From Gnetum montanum (lineage: Eukaryota > Streptophyta > Gnetopsida > Gnetales > Gnetaceae), in the NCBI GenBank assembly GCA_015680685.1, contig MNCI01011044.1:157354-221353 (forward strand): a DNA stretch of 64,000 bases, in the 5' to 3' direction. Shown here one piece after another: positions 12,235 through 22,997 of the stretch (the stretch's first letter is position 1; each line of letters opens with the position of its first letter). The position numbers and the translations under genes were made by a program. The notes beneath the pieces were generated by a model. That model worked only from the letters and a program-made list of their open reading frames with translations, was not told the DNA's origin and searched no databases.

Positions 12235-13824
12235 TGAAACACCATGGAAATTGTGAATCGGCCTTAGGTGAAGATTCACGATTCAGGAAAATGTTTGTGA
12301 CAGAATTCTAGAAGGTAGAAAAAGGAAAAGCAAGGAAAAATGGCGGCCGACATCAAATCTCCAACTTCCTTACAAATTCCAATTTTACTATGTTTTCTAT
12401 CTTTATGCTACATTACTCAACATAGCATAATCACACTTAGCGTAATTCTGCTTAACATGGTCTGACATCAGAAGGTGACTTACTTCAACAGATTTGGTGA
12501 AGTTTAAGGCCTGAGCAGCATAGCATGCGGCTTCTCACATATCCTGCTAAGTCTTTTATCCAGGGTTGGATTTATGCTCTGTTACGCAAGGTAGCGTAAT
12601 GAGCTTCAAAAAGGTCAAAGGGAAAGTCCAAGGAAAGCATGATAGATAGGCTCCTTTCTTTTTGCAGATTGATCACTTTATGCTGGTTACACTACGTAGC
12701 ATCCATCAGCATAATTTATTTTTTACACTTCACTATGCTTTGCTATGTAAATGAGTGTAAAACGGCTTGACTCACTATTTCCATGCCTTGTTACGATTTT
12801 CCACACGATGCAGTGTAAACAAGTGTAATACAGCGTAAAGTCGGCAAAAGCAGTTACGCATTTGCTATCCATATGTGCAATACGCTGATAAGCATATTGT
12901 GCATATTCATGAAGCGGCTTCAGCAAAGTTTTAATAGCATATGTTGCAATGTGACGTGACATAGCCAGTTCATCAAGTCAACGGTATGCAGAAAGTTCAA
13001 GACACGTGTCATCAAGGCCGTGCCTTTTCTTCATATTATAAATACCTCAGTTGGTGAAGAAAAGAGGGGATTTTTTTGGGGACTTCTTTTGGGATAAAAG
13101 AGAGAGCAGCGGCTGGCATCTTTAAATTTTGGCAGTTATCATCCTTGAGCAGAAATAAAAAACATTCTTCAAGCATTTGGTAGTAGGAGCGATCATACCC
13201 TTTGGCGAAATTATAGTTCTCCCATCGATGATCCTTGGCAGTTTTGAGCAGACACTATCCAAAGCGAAGAAGATAGATCCAAGATCGTGAGATCACCTGG
13301 TGTGGTTGGTAAGATCTACTGACTAGACATAGTTGGTTGATAGGCATCCGAGCTTGACCTTCCTTGCATTCCATCTTTGGCTTATAAGGTAGACCGAGCT
13401 CCATTCTACACTCCTTGTAAACAGTTTTTTTATTATTTTGTGTATGTTCCACACAAGATAATCAGATTCTTCCCATTGTAATTTTGTATACAAGATACTC
13501 ATTTTCCTAGGTCAAAGTACAAATCTTGAAATCACGCATTTCTCTTAAATTTGATTCCCTTTGTTGTGTTAATGTTGTCATTATTGCAATTTATCTACAT
13601 CATTTTCCTCTTCTCTCGTGATTTATCGAATCAAATCGTTCCACGGAACACCTATAATCTTCATCAATTTACTGATTTAGTAAGTCCCTGTCTGATCGAC
13701 AAGACCATTTAGGACACTGGGGATTCGTTTTCTCCAGCACAGCCCTCGCACGGATCCGTGGTTAAAACTGTGTACACGGATTTTGTTTGGTATTTTCCAG
13801 CTACCGACATTTTCCTTCATTACA
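12235..13824 (+). repeat. R3 5' LTR
   Basis: Starts TGAAACACC and ends TTACA (TG...CA). Length 1,590 bp. Aligns end to end with 28188-29782. Contains dispersed GCGTAA/TTACGC words (for example near 12440, 12590, 12840) and a TATA box at 13037-13044. Ends with a conserved GCTACCGACATTTT segment. The short open frames inside it are not genes. Confidence 0.95.
13037..13044 (+). promoter_or_regulatory. TATA box in R3 5' LTR
   Basis: TATAAATA, repeated at the same LTR position in the 3' copy (28995-29002). Likely the core promoter of the sense genomic transcript, starting about 30 bp downstream. Confidence 0.7.
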
Positions 13825-13830
13825 ATTTTT

Positions 13831-13847
13831 TGGTGCTAGAAGGAGGG
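13831..13847 (+). other. R3 primer-binding site
   Basis: TGGTGCTAGAAGGAGGG begins six bases after the LTR end with the TGG expected opposite a tRNA CCA tail. I cannot assign the tRNA from memory. Confidence 0.6.
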
Positions 13848-14073
13848 CCTAGGCTCCAATTCGTATTTTTACGGGTAGCCCTATAAGCGATCTGTACCTG
13901 CGTTGCCAAAACGTAAACATAATACCTCTAGCGAAGTTTACAAAATTGTGCGATATAGATTGGTCACAGTAACGATTCCTTTGGAATCCTACAGGGTAGA
14001 AAGCCTAACCGCGATCTTGCTTGTCCATCGCCTTTTAGATCTAGTTATTTATTTCCGTTAATCTAGTTGACCA

Positions 14074-17000
14074 ATGGACTCTTCATACACAACCACAGCT
14101 GCAATGATCACAACTGACTCAGGTGCCACATTTGTGAATCCCATCGTTGCCATTAGACCTACCTCTAGTGTTATAGGACCTCAGGGACCGTCACGTTGGT
14201 CATTGAGACTATAGAGCAAAGATCCCATATTTACCGTTGTGACCCCTCAGGAATATAACTTCATCTGCATCAAGATCCAGGCAAAGCTTTCCCTTAGCCA
14301 AGCCGAGATCGAGGCAAAATGAAATTTTGAGATGATCCACCGAGGGGGTCAGTATTTTACCCCTACTGCCTATGACATCATTCCTCTAATAGAACATTAC
14401 CATGAAATCATAACATAATTGGTCATGGTTAAGAGTCAGGCTACCCAGGCTATGCAGAAACCCCAGAACGGGGAGGAAGAAGATGATGAATTTTCAGCCC
14501 AGTCTGAACATTCGTACCATACTCTGAGCCCCCATACCTACATAAATCCCTTATTTCCTCTCAAAGGAGAAGCCTCCCCTCTTAATCCCACCATGACCAC
14601 ACAAACTCACATTCCTATCATTCTGCAAGCCACTACGCAGTCGCCAGGGCTGCAAGTGCAAATACCCCAAAATAACATGGGGCTGGTTTCATCGCCGCGA
14701 GTAATTAGCATTCCATCAATGCTCCCTGCATCCATTGGGTCTCATTTCATCCCTTAGATCCAACCCCAAGCCATGTTTACAACTTGCCTGGTGCAAAATC
14801 TCTAAAAAACTCTGTCGCTACCGCCCCCTCCAACCCAACAAATCACAACTATCGTTCAACCATAGACATCTGTCCAACAGCCCGACGCGAGTCAGTGGAT
14901 CATCCCCGTGGCACAACATAACCAATCTGCGATATATGGTGTGCAACCCTTAGCTGCGCCTACAACGCATGTTCCGTAGATGATCCCAAAATATCCCTAT
15001 CCCTATCTTGCATAGCCGGCGGTGGCTAATCTCTTTGTTCAACTTGGTGGGTGGTGGTCTTCGTAGGCAGCTTCCTCTGTGGGGGTCCCCGCTGCACCAC
15101 CTGCCAGTCAAGCCATTCCTCCATTTCCACTCCCTGGCACCACTCTTCTAGTTCAACCCCCTACTCTCCCTGCACAAGCATCTTCATCAACAAGCTTAGA
15201 TCAAGCATTCTTACTTATTCAGACCCTCACCAAGGAGGTTAGACACCTTAAGGCCACTGGCTTAGACACTATATAGATTATGGATTTCTATCAAGATGAT
15301 CCTATTAGTCCAATAGTCCCCATGCTATCATTGCCTCCCAGGATGTCCTTACCCCATTTTACTAAATACAATGGGGAGGGAGATCCCAACGCTCACCTGG
15401 TTACATTCAGATCTGAATCTCTGTTGTTACAGTAGTGCCCTCACACAATCATCCATGTCTTTGCGATGTCTCTGGCAGGGAAAGCTTTGGATTGGTATCG
15501 AGCCCTCCCTTGCTCTTCCATATCAACCTTGTAAGAGCTTCTGACATAGTTCGTAACTTGCTTTAAATGCAACCTAAAGTCGGAGGTCACATTAGATCAG
15601 CTTATGGGTGTGAAACAAGACCCGCTCAAACCAGTCCAAAAGTTCATTCTGTGGTGGAGTGCTACTTTGAATGAAATTCGTGAGCCAATCGCGGAGGCCC
15701 ATTTGCTGGCCATATTCAAAGGAGCAGTTAATAATTTTATCAAATCTAAGCTATATTATCTTTCCCCTAGTTCCTTATATCAGGCCTTCGCCCAGACTAA
15801 AAGCATCCAAGATGCTGCCGAGGCTAGCAAAGACCCAGCATATGTCGCCTACAAAAATGCTAACAACAAAGGTAAGGATAAGGGTATAACAACAACAACG
15901 ATGATAGTTACGTTGGCTGAGGGCACTAAGAACAAAAACAAGAAGGCACCTACAACATCACCTGAGACCACAACTAGTGCAGGCAGCACCAGCCAAGACA
16001 CATCTGCCGCTGACAGACCCCCCCAGCCAAAACCAAACTTTGAGTGTAAAGATCGCTCAAAGTATGCAACCCTTCCTGTAAAACATTCGGAATTGTTGAA
16101 GCAACTATTAGGTGTAGGATACATTAAGACCAAGAAGGTATCCGAAGAAGCTCTGAAGCATCACAAGAATCATTGTGAGCTACTAAAGAATCCTTTTTTA
16201 GCCCTACCTGATGAACCACCAGTTCTAAGGTCTTTCAGGCTAGACCGTTTCTGTGACTACCACCAGTTGTGTGGTCACGACACGGATTACTTCTAAGCAT
16301 TGAAAGATGATATTCAATGCATGATTGATGATGGTTCACTTAAATTAGATGGCAGTAGTCCAACGCGTCCGGAAAATCAAGCGTTGCACGTGTACAAGGA
16401 TCCATTGAACGCAAACAACGCACCTTACACAATCAACGTGATGAGTATGGACAGTGAGAGGAAAGTACCGCCCCAAAAACCTTTTTTTTTGCATGTACCT
16501 ACCAACTCACCAAGGGGGAAAAGCTTTTCACCGATAGCTAGTGGTGTCTCAAGGCCACCCTTCATCATTCGAGCGTCGTCTCTAGATTTAACTCAGCCTC
16601 CTAGTAGCAATAAAGCTACGGCTATGTCTGCACCAACACCTAAGGAACCTTTCATTCTTAGGGTGTCAAAATTACCAGCTACCCCTTTTACGCAGGGGCA
16701 AGCTTCTAACATAAATCACCAACCATCACCTAATAAACAAAAGGAAGGGGATGCATCTAGTAATGCCGCAAAAAAAACCTTATGCTAGGCTTCTCTAGGC
16801 CCAGGCCTTTGGCCTCTGTACCTTCGTCTGTGCCTCCTGGGTAGGATAAGGATGTAGAAACATAGCCACCCACCCTCGGAAAGATAAAGAAAAACCCTCC
16901 GACCGACGCTGTTCCACCCTGGGAGATCCGTCTCTTGGGGCGAATGGAAGAAAACAGGGGGGGACAAACAAGCTAGTAAAGAACAGGATCTACTCGATGT

Positions 17001-17874
17001 GTTTACGTAGGTCAAACAGGCTTTGAAAAAAAAATACAATGCTGAGCTCTATGACCTGCTCATGACATCTCAAAAACACCGTGAGGCTATGGTCTGCATG
17101 CTAACATCCATACCTGTGGAGGAAAGCTTACCAGTGGAGGAGGAAGCGATACATGCTGTCATGTTTCCCTCCGATGCTAAGCGACCTAAACCTACCTCGT
17201 TGACCTTTCATGACGAATCCATCAAAGATGATCCTGAGAAAGATCAAGTCACAACTAAACCCATGTTTATCACCATCTGGGTTGGTCAATACCAAATCTA
17301 GAGGGTGCACGTGGACGATGATGTAGCTACAAATGTCATCCCTTATCCTATCATGGATAGGTTGGGTCTAGTCGACCAGATCAGTCCCTCAATGACAACG
17401 TGCATAAAGTCATTCAATGGAGCATGGGTTCTGGTCAACGGAACTATGCACATTGAATTTGTGGTAGGGGATCAATTCCCAACAGATGCTACATTCCTTG
17501 TCATCGAGGAGATGCCCGTGTTCAACTTAATTCTAGGGAGGTCCTAGCTAGCCAAATTGAGGGCAGTTTCGTCACCAATCCATCAGAAGATACATCTCCC
17601 TTTCGTAGGGGGAGAGGTTGTAATACGCGGTGACGAAATCATCCCTAAGACTGTCAACAATATCGAGGAAGAACGGGGTTCGGAGATAGAAACATCAGAT
17701 GATCAGACCCATCCCCAAATCCCTGAACAAACCGAAATAAACGATGATAGTCTAGCCTGGGCAAACCTGGCATTTCAGGACGGTGGTGTGGAAGAGTCAG
17801 ACTGCAAACCTCCCCACCCTTATGCACCACTGATCTTAAAGGCCATTAAGAAGCAATTACGAATTAGTGATTGA
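14074..17874 (+). pseudogene. gag-pro: R3 gag-protease polyprotein (Tat type), interrupted by stops
   Basis: Start chosen at the first ATG after the leader (MDSSYTTTAAMI). Long Pro/Gln/Thr-rich N-terminal part to about 15290. Capsid-like Retrotrans_gag region at about 15330-15800 with GEGDPNAHLVTF and AGKALDWYRALP. A Lys/Thr-rich linker follows. The zinc knuckle at about 16245-16290 (FCDYHQLCGHDTDY) has its last Cys lost. A repeated hydrophobic FILRVSKLP-type linker follows. Protease at about 17270-17640 (FITIWVGQ, VHVDDDVATNVIP at the active site where D-S/T-G is usual, FNLILGRS flap region). At least ten in-frame stops, for example at 16294-16296 just after the knuckle, plus frame changes near 15050 and 16790-17000. 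Ends TGA 17872-17874. Encodes the virion shell and the polyprotein protease. Confidence 0.9.
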
Positions 17875-18507
17875 TCTAAATGGCATTTACGCACATTTTT
17901 ACGTCTTTAGTAATTTTTCCTTTTACGCTTAGCAGTTTTCATTGTCAATCTTCTTTCATATATTCATACATATTTACGCTTGCTATTCATTACACCATTC
18001 ACATTTCTTTATATATGCTATTTATGCTCGTTGATCATTTTAGTTTAATTATGCAGAAATGTACAGTATTATCAATTACGCTTCCAGACTTACGCAGTGG
18101 GCCTGCAATGACCTTAAACAAGACATGGCCCACAATAGCCTTAAACTAGCCATGGCCCACAACGGCCTTAAACTAGGCGTGGCCTGCAACGGCCTTAAAC
18201 TAGCTGGGGCCCGCAACGGGCTTACACTAGTCGAGGTCCGTAACGGCCTTAAACTAGTTCATTGGTATCTTACGCAAATGTTACACGATGGCCCGTGATG
18301 GCCTTAAACTAGCAATTCTATTTCACAACAACGTAACTTATTCAAGACCTTTAACAACTAAAGTTATGCATTGCAAATCAAGAGATAAAACCAAAAAAAT
18401 AAAATAAATAGCATTCAAAACCATACAAAAGATCTTAATGCCAGTCTTTTCAATATTCATATAACTATTGTTCAATTCCAGTCAATAAAATCCTACGTAA
18501 GTTGCAG
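17875..18507. repeat. R3 spacer with tandem 'cggccttaaactagc' units
   Basis: Seven degenerate units of about 25 bp between 18095 and 18320, each like GGCCCGCAACGGCCTTAAAC followed by TAGC. Upstream (17880-18080) the DNA is pyrimidine-rich with TTTACGC words matching the motif of the R3 LTR. No coding sequence. It separates convergent gag-pro (plus) and ORF-A (minus), so it may contain both 3' ends. Confidence 0.8.
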
Positions 18508-21500
18508 TTACACATCCCCCCCAGTGCCACTATCACCCGTATCCCTTAGGTCAGGCTCAAAGCCTAATAAATCATCCTTAATTGGGCCATCCTTCTTAGA
18601 AGGTATTCCTTCATGAGAAATGCCATCCACACGAGGCCCTTGCTCCAAATATGGCTCCACAAGAGGACGCTCTCCACTATTACGCTCCTCTTCTTGTGCT
18701 TGTTCCCCACCCTGTTCGCCTTCACCCTCCAATTCTTGTACCTGTATACAGTAAATACATTAGCAAAGACTTGACATCATAATCAGAAAATTTAGATTCA
18801 ATAATGTTTAAACTTACTCGCGACGGTCCTGCTTCCGCAGCAAAGGGAAGTTGTTCTAAACTGACCCATAGATGCTGCATAATCTCATCTTCCATTAGTT
18901 TTGACCATACGTCGTTCCCCAGAACAACTCCAGCCTTCACCTTCCCCTTTTTGACACTAGTCCAGCAAGGTGGATCAGGAAAAAAAGTAGGGATAGTAGT
19001 CTCACCCCCGAGAAGAGTCATTTCTCTTTCTAGTGATGCGCTTACTGTCACCTGCTCCTGGAAATTCTCAAAGGCTTTCGACACACCAATAACATCAAGG
19101 AATACTCGCAAGGTTTGAGCTTCAATGGCAGAATCATGGTAATGCTGACAATAAGTGATACTTTCTTGCTTATACAGATTCTTGTGATCCTTTTCTTTCT
19201 GGCCCCACTCCTGCACACTTGCGCAGAAATCTTTCTAGTCTTGGCTTTTCTGAGATAACAGCTCTATTTGCATTCACTGCTTCACCAACTCTGAACTAGT
19301 TTACATGATGTTCTTGATTGCAGTCCAATAGCGAGAGTAGTCAATCACAGCTATGCACCAGTCCTCCTCACTCATTGCCCACACCTGCAGGAACTCACAT
19401 CGTGATTTTAAGTCTTCGACCTCTTTGGCCAGAGACTCCTTCTCCCTCTCTGACCTCTGGAACCTTTTCCAAAGGTCTTCATTGACACTCTTACTCTCCC
19501 ACAAGGAGTGAGTCGAGCGTAACACACATTTACACATCTCCTCATAAATGTTGCATGGCACGACTGCCCCATCAGATGGAGGCTCCACTGTGTCCAAATC
19601 AATGGGCTCCATTGGGTCCCACCAAAGGCGAGCTCCTCACAGCAAACATTATCAATATAAGTGAAACATTACCACTTTATAATAAAATAAACATATTATA
19701 GCTATAACATATGAGCTCCAGGATCGATGCACTTGAGGTGCTCAATCATATCGCTGACAACGCCTTCCATGAAGGTGAATTTGTTAGGAAACTCTCTCCA
19801 TGTTCTTCTCACAAAGGCAGACATGGATACATCTTCTTCACCTATTGCGTAATTTAGTTAAAAATCTTAATTATTAACAAAACTCCTCAGGACATCCAAT
19901 ACGCTTACTACCTCTACCGGTTATAGTGGGGGGTGCACCAACAATTCCCACCTCCTCCCTCTCCTCATGCACAAGAGTCTGTGTGTCGCTAGTCCTAATA
20001 GCTAGCGCCTCTTCTTCCAAAACTGGGGCCCCTTCCCCATGACTTAATATCACTGCCCTTGTCTTAGGGGTCAACTACTCCGTAGGTCTCGCTGTTCATA
20101 TCACATTAACATTTAGACGATTCAAAGTATCCTGAATAAAAATTTCTTAATACAATAACTTTCACTATGTTTCTTTTAAGCTTACCAAGCGGAGGTTTAC
20201 TCTGTTGAACTTTGACTTGCACGGTTCGACCTATGCCACTCCCAAGCTCCGTAGAGGCCTCGGTTAAGCGAAGCTTTTTACGCCGAGCTGAAGGCTCTAC
20301 AGTTTTAGCCGCCAAGCATTTCCCCCACGAAGCATCGCCAGTGTAAGTGGGCATCACCCTGCCTATGCTATCGGGGCCTCGCACTCGAGACACCACCAAA
20401 TCCCTTGTCATTATAGATAGAGACTCGTCAATCCCTTCTAGGGGATGCTGTCCATGGGTAGTGCCGAAAATGTGGGTAATCCAAGGTTTTGGATAGCTAG
20501 TCTTGGTCATGCAGCACCCAGACCCCATTCCTCTGGATGACCAAAAATTCGGCAAAATGTCGAAGGCAAGCTATGAAGAAGGCGTAATGCACATTGAAAT
20601 GAGAATCAACCTTCTGGCAAAGCTTGATCATTTCAGCGCGTAACCCCTTAGCAAAGTAGCTTGCCTAGTCAAACTGGGTCCCTTCCTCCATAACCTCCCA
20701 CATGATACGGGTCTGTTCTATGGTGAAGAACCTCCCCTGTGAAAGTGTTTTGGGGAAAGCCCAGGCCCAAAATAGGGGATAAATTGTCTTGGTGATATCT
20801 GGGTTGGTCTTCTCACAAGGGATCCCCTTAGCCTCCTTCTTGGCCCCTAGCCACTCCTGATAGGTGAGGCTCCTCTTCATCTTTTCCTCTATGGGAAGGC
20901 AGTCAGAGGGGATACCGAAAATATTTGCAAAAAGCTAAGCATCAATATCAAAACTTACACGTACGTGATGCACGCACGTGAAAAAGTGCTTAGCTCTTTC
21001 ACTGAAGGAGTTGACCAAGGTTAACATTTCACTAACAGGGACATTAGGGGTTACAGCCAAAAATAAGTGCATTAGCCTCACTTGGCGTAGCTTGGTAACC
21101 ACCGCAACTAGGGCCGCCACATGGCCGAGCCAGTGTTGTGCCTCCTTGATGTTTCCGTAGCAAAAGAGAAGGGTATTCGCCTCGCGGCTGAAAATTGTAA
21201 GGGTAATCTCCTAGGATTCCGTAACTAAACCATGCAAGACATATGTTAAAGGACACTATTACGCGACATTCATGATTCACAATTACATTATGCAACAATA
21301 ACATACAAAACAACTTTACCAGGTCCAAATGGCAAAGGAAATGGAGGAAGTTTCCTCTGCACGTCTGTGATGGGAAGGGGCAGATCCAAAGTCCAATCGT
21401 CATGTAACCACCTGAGATTCTGGCAATTCTCAAAAGCATCAGTGTAATGGGTGGGATACTCATGAATGTCGAAGCCGATCTACCCCATTACACCAATGCG

Positions 21501-22506
21501 TACATTGCTAGTAGAGGTAAACACCTTTATTACCATCTCAGTCCAAGTTAAGGTATCACCATCACCTACTAACTTGTTCTCATGGATAAAAAACTTGTAC
21601 CATACCACATATGTTTATTTTATGCTTCATAAAATAAACATATAATGACAATACCGCCAATAAACCACTTACCCCCCTGAATAATACACTGTGCCTGGTG
21701 GGTTCTGGAAGTAAGCCGAGACGTGATGGGCCATGAAAAAAGTGTTGTATGCGTGGTAACAGCTAAACTGAGTCATTTCTCAAATCCAACTTAAGCACAT
21801 CAACCCTCTAGCGCTAAGTTCGCGGTCCTAGGGACGACCAGTGTCAATAGCCCCGTCTGTCAAGAACGCCAGAATTCCCTGCGTAGAGCCCACTAACAGG
21901 TGTTCCAAAATGGCACCAGCAATATCTCCCGATAGGTGTGACCATACGATAATGCTGTAGTTATGTAGTAAAAACTGCATAAACTCCAGCGCATCCTTTC
22001 AAAACCATATGGCCTTCCCATGCAACCGAGTCTGAGGGGAAGGCACATTAGGTACGATTGGGTTTACACAACATAAAACCCCGACTATATCTAAGATGAT
22101 TAGGATGAGTCTTAACATGATACTGTATAGAGAAAATAATAAACGCATCAACGTCTAGATTCAGATTTGCATGCTTATCTACAGATTATGCTTAGCTATT
22201 CACACCAAAATCACCTAAACCCTTGCAACAGTATAAGGTTTGTCCCTGATAATGGCGATAGACGCAATCCTAGTGTATAAACCCTCATTTTAACGTGAGG
22301 TCTATAATCTAAAATTTTAATTTACGCAGGCGACGCTACAAGAATAAACACTACAAAAGTAACACGAATAAGTAAGAGATGGCCTATTGATTCAAAGGCA
22401 TAGGGTCTCTCACTTCGACAACTGCCTGCGAAACACGCTGCAGGCTCCCTTGCACCTCATCGATCTTGGCCAATTTCACGTTCTTCCCTTTCACTTTAGG
22501 TGCCAT
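18508..22506 (-). pseudogene. R3 ORF-A: antisense multi-exon gene between protease and RT
   Basis: ATG at 22506 (MAPKVKGKNVKLAKIDEVQG). Exon 2 21673-22122 (450 nt, FCP1-like). Exon 3 about 21330-21620, with HDDWTLDLPLPITDVQRKLP. Exon 4 20186-21187, with SEMLTLVNSFSE, LFANIFGIPSDC, FPKTLSQ and RIMWEVMEEGTQFD blocks. Exon 5 19918-20131. Exon 6 about 19740-19850. Exon 7 about 18800-19640, Glu/Lys-rich and probably coiled coil (REKESLAKEVEDLKSRCEF). Exon 8 18508-18740, acidic and Gly-rich, ending TAA 18508-18510. Most introns keep GT-AG; a few donors are mutated (exon 1, exon 6). Several in-frame stops. No database-level function is recognised beyond exon 2 and a resemblance of exon 4 to plant transposon-protein domains. 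It lies antisense in the stretch where Ogre elements have a sense-strand intron. Confidence 0.85.
21673..22122 (-). other. R3 ORF-A exon 2: FCP1/NIF-like domain
   Basis: Again exactly 450 nt, between acceptor ATACAG and donor GTAAGT. Motif I reads LILIILDIVGVLCC (first Asp kept, second position Val). It continues with EFMQFLLHNYSIIVWSHLS and ends NTFFMAHHVSAYFQNPPGTV, in which the DD of active FCP1 enzymes is replaced by Ala-His. Three in-frame stops, but no net length change relative to R1 and R7. Confidence 0.65.
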
Positions 22507-22654
22507 TGTTAAAGTTCTAACACCTTCACACTTTCACACCTTTACACCTTTACAAATGATGCACTTCAATCTTCTGCTCCACCTCCTTTCTCTCTGTAAC
22601 AACTAAGAATTCAAATTTGTGATGGCAAACAGCTTGTTCTCAATGAAAACTACA

Positions 22655-22662
22655 TACTTATA
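22655..22662 (-). promoter_or_regulatory. TATA box of R3 ORF-A
   Basis: TATAAGTA on the minus strand, 149 nt upstream of the ORF-A ATG. Confidence 0.5.
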
Positions 22663-22997
22663 TGCAAAATTTAACCGACTTGATACCCGATTTCAATGAG
22701 ACTTGCCTAAATGCTGGTGTGAGCTAGAACCTGAGGATCAAGGCATTAATTGCATCAGATATTGCACACATTATGGTCTGAAACAACCCTAAACTACTAT
22801 ATCTTATCTCCTCGTAATTAGGTCTCATTAATTACAAGCTGCTCACAAAATTTAAAATTTAGTTAGCTTTATGCTCAGTAATGTCACGTCACATCCTATA
22901 CAATAAACTAAGTATTATTCATTAAGAACTTATCGCATCAAACTTACTATCTTTCTAATTACTCTCGCATTTGACTATTTTGCAAGATAATTGACAG

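Noticed and set aside
12723-12962. 79-codon minus-strand frame, also at 28684-28920
   Set aside because: It lies at the same place in both R3 LTRs because the LTRs are copies. No start context, domain or other support.
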